Part shown: one piece after another, positions 56,527 through 56,531 of the stretch
How the letters are laid out: every line of letters starts with the position of its first letter
Position numbering within the stretch: the first letter of the stretch is position 1
NCBI GenBank assembly: GCA_041481445.1
Contig: JBGPBV010000032.1
Location: forward strand, 1 to 56,531
Direction of reading: 5' to 3'
Origin: AA29 sp041481445
GTDB taxonomy: Bacteria; Acidobacteriota; Vicinamibacteria; Fen-336
DNA length: 56,531 nt
Program-made: the position numbers and the translations under genes
Notes under the pieces: model-generated
What the model saw: only the letters and a program-made list of their open reading frames with translations
What the model was told of the DNA's origin: nothing
The model's database searches: none

Positions 56527-56531
56527 TCCGC

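Noticed and set aside
1..56531. CRISPR arrays, rRNA genes, insertion-sequence transposases, prophage structural genes
   Set aside because: I looked for regularly spaced repeats, rRNA signature stretches, DDE transposase motifs and phage proteins and saw none.

Overview
The window is 56.5 kb of very GC-rich bacterial DNA. Gene content points to Acidobacteriota or a neighbouring soil lineage. The clues are OmpR-type winged-helix proteins fused to TolB/PD40-like propellers, a TIGR02999-type ECF sigma factor, a TPR-CHAT protein, a MacAB-like operon, a redoxin next to a cytochrome/copper-monooxygenase-like lipoprotein, and remnants of a DUF4159 gene and a PD40 gene. This placement is inferred from gene families, not from a marker-gene phylogeny.

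Left arm (1-29.4 kb), chromosomal backbone. It opens with a partial metzincin protease, a membrane winged-helix/propeller regulator and proline dehydrogenase. A signalling cluster follows: cNMP domain + degenerate GGDEF, TPR + cNMP domain, and receiver + PP2C/SpoIIE phosphatase. Next come a redoxin translationally coupled to a haem/Cu lipoprotein, a winged-helix/GYF_2 pair, a MetR-like LysR regulator, an ECF sigma factor, a hypothetical protein, and a TPR-CHAT protein. These are followed by an adenylate kinase with two kinase domains in tandem, a four-gene MacAB-like export operon, and two divergent secreted proteins that share one C-terminal domain. One of the two is built from five repeats of about 197 residues.

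Middle (29378-40896), a genomic island in tRNA-Thr(CGT). The 47-nt 3' end of the tRNA is duplicated at the left edge, and a tyrosine integrase lies just inside. The island carries a ribbon-helix-helix/PIN toxin-antitoxin pair plus a third small gene, and a gene stopped by an in-frame TGA. It also carries an operon of a TOTE-type primase-helicase, a small 'calcium-binding' family protein and an XRE regulator with an 18-bp palindromic operator, and a DUF4160/DUF2442-like protein. The right third (about 37.9-40.8 kb) is an array of same-strand gene cassettes. Four are followed directly by integron attC-like sites (38623-38692, 39317-39374, 39792-39871, 40275-40348) and a fifth lies at the right edge. 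No integron integrase is present, so this is an attC cluster lacking an integrase carried on a tRNA island. It is the most notable structure in the window.

Right arm (40.9-56.5 kb), backbone again. Three GT-C type polytopic glycosyltransferases and a YfhO-like membrane protein surround a small lipoprotein gene. A respiratory complex I locus follows: nuoA-B-C-D-H-I-J-K-N. It lacks nuoEFG between D and H and nuoLM between K and N. A strongly folded element separates nuoC from nuoD, and an antisense alpha/beta-hydrolase gene sits between nuoI and nuoJ.
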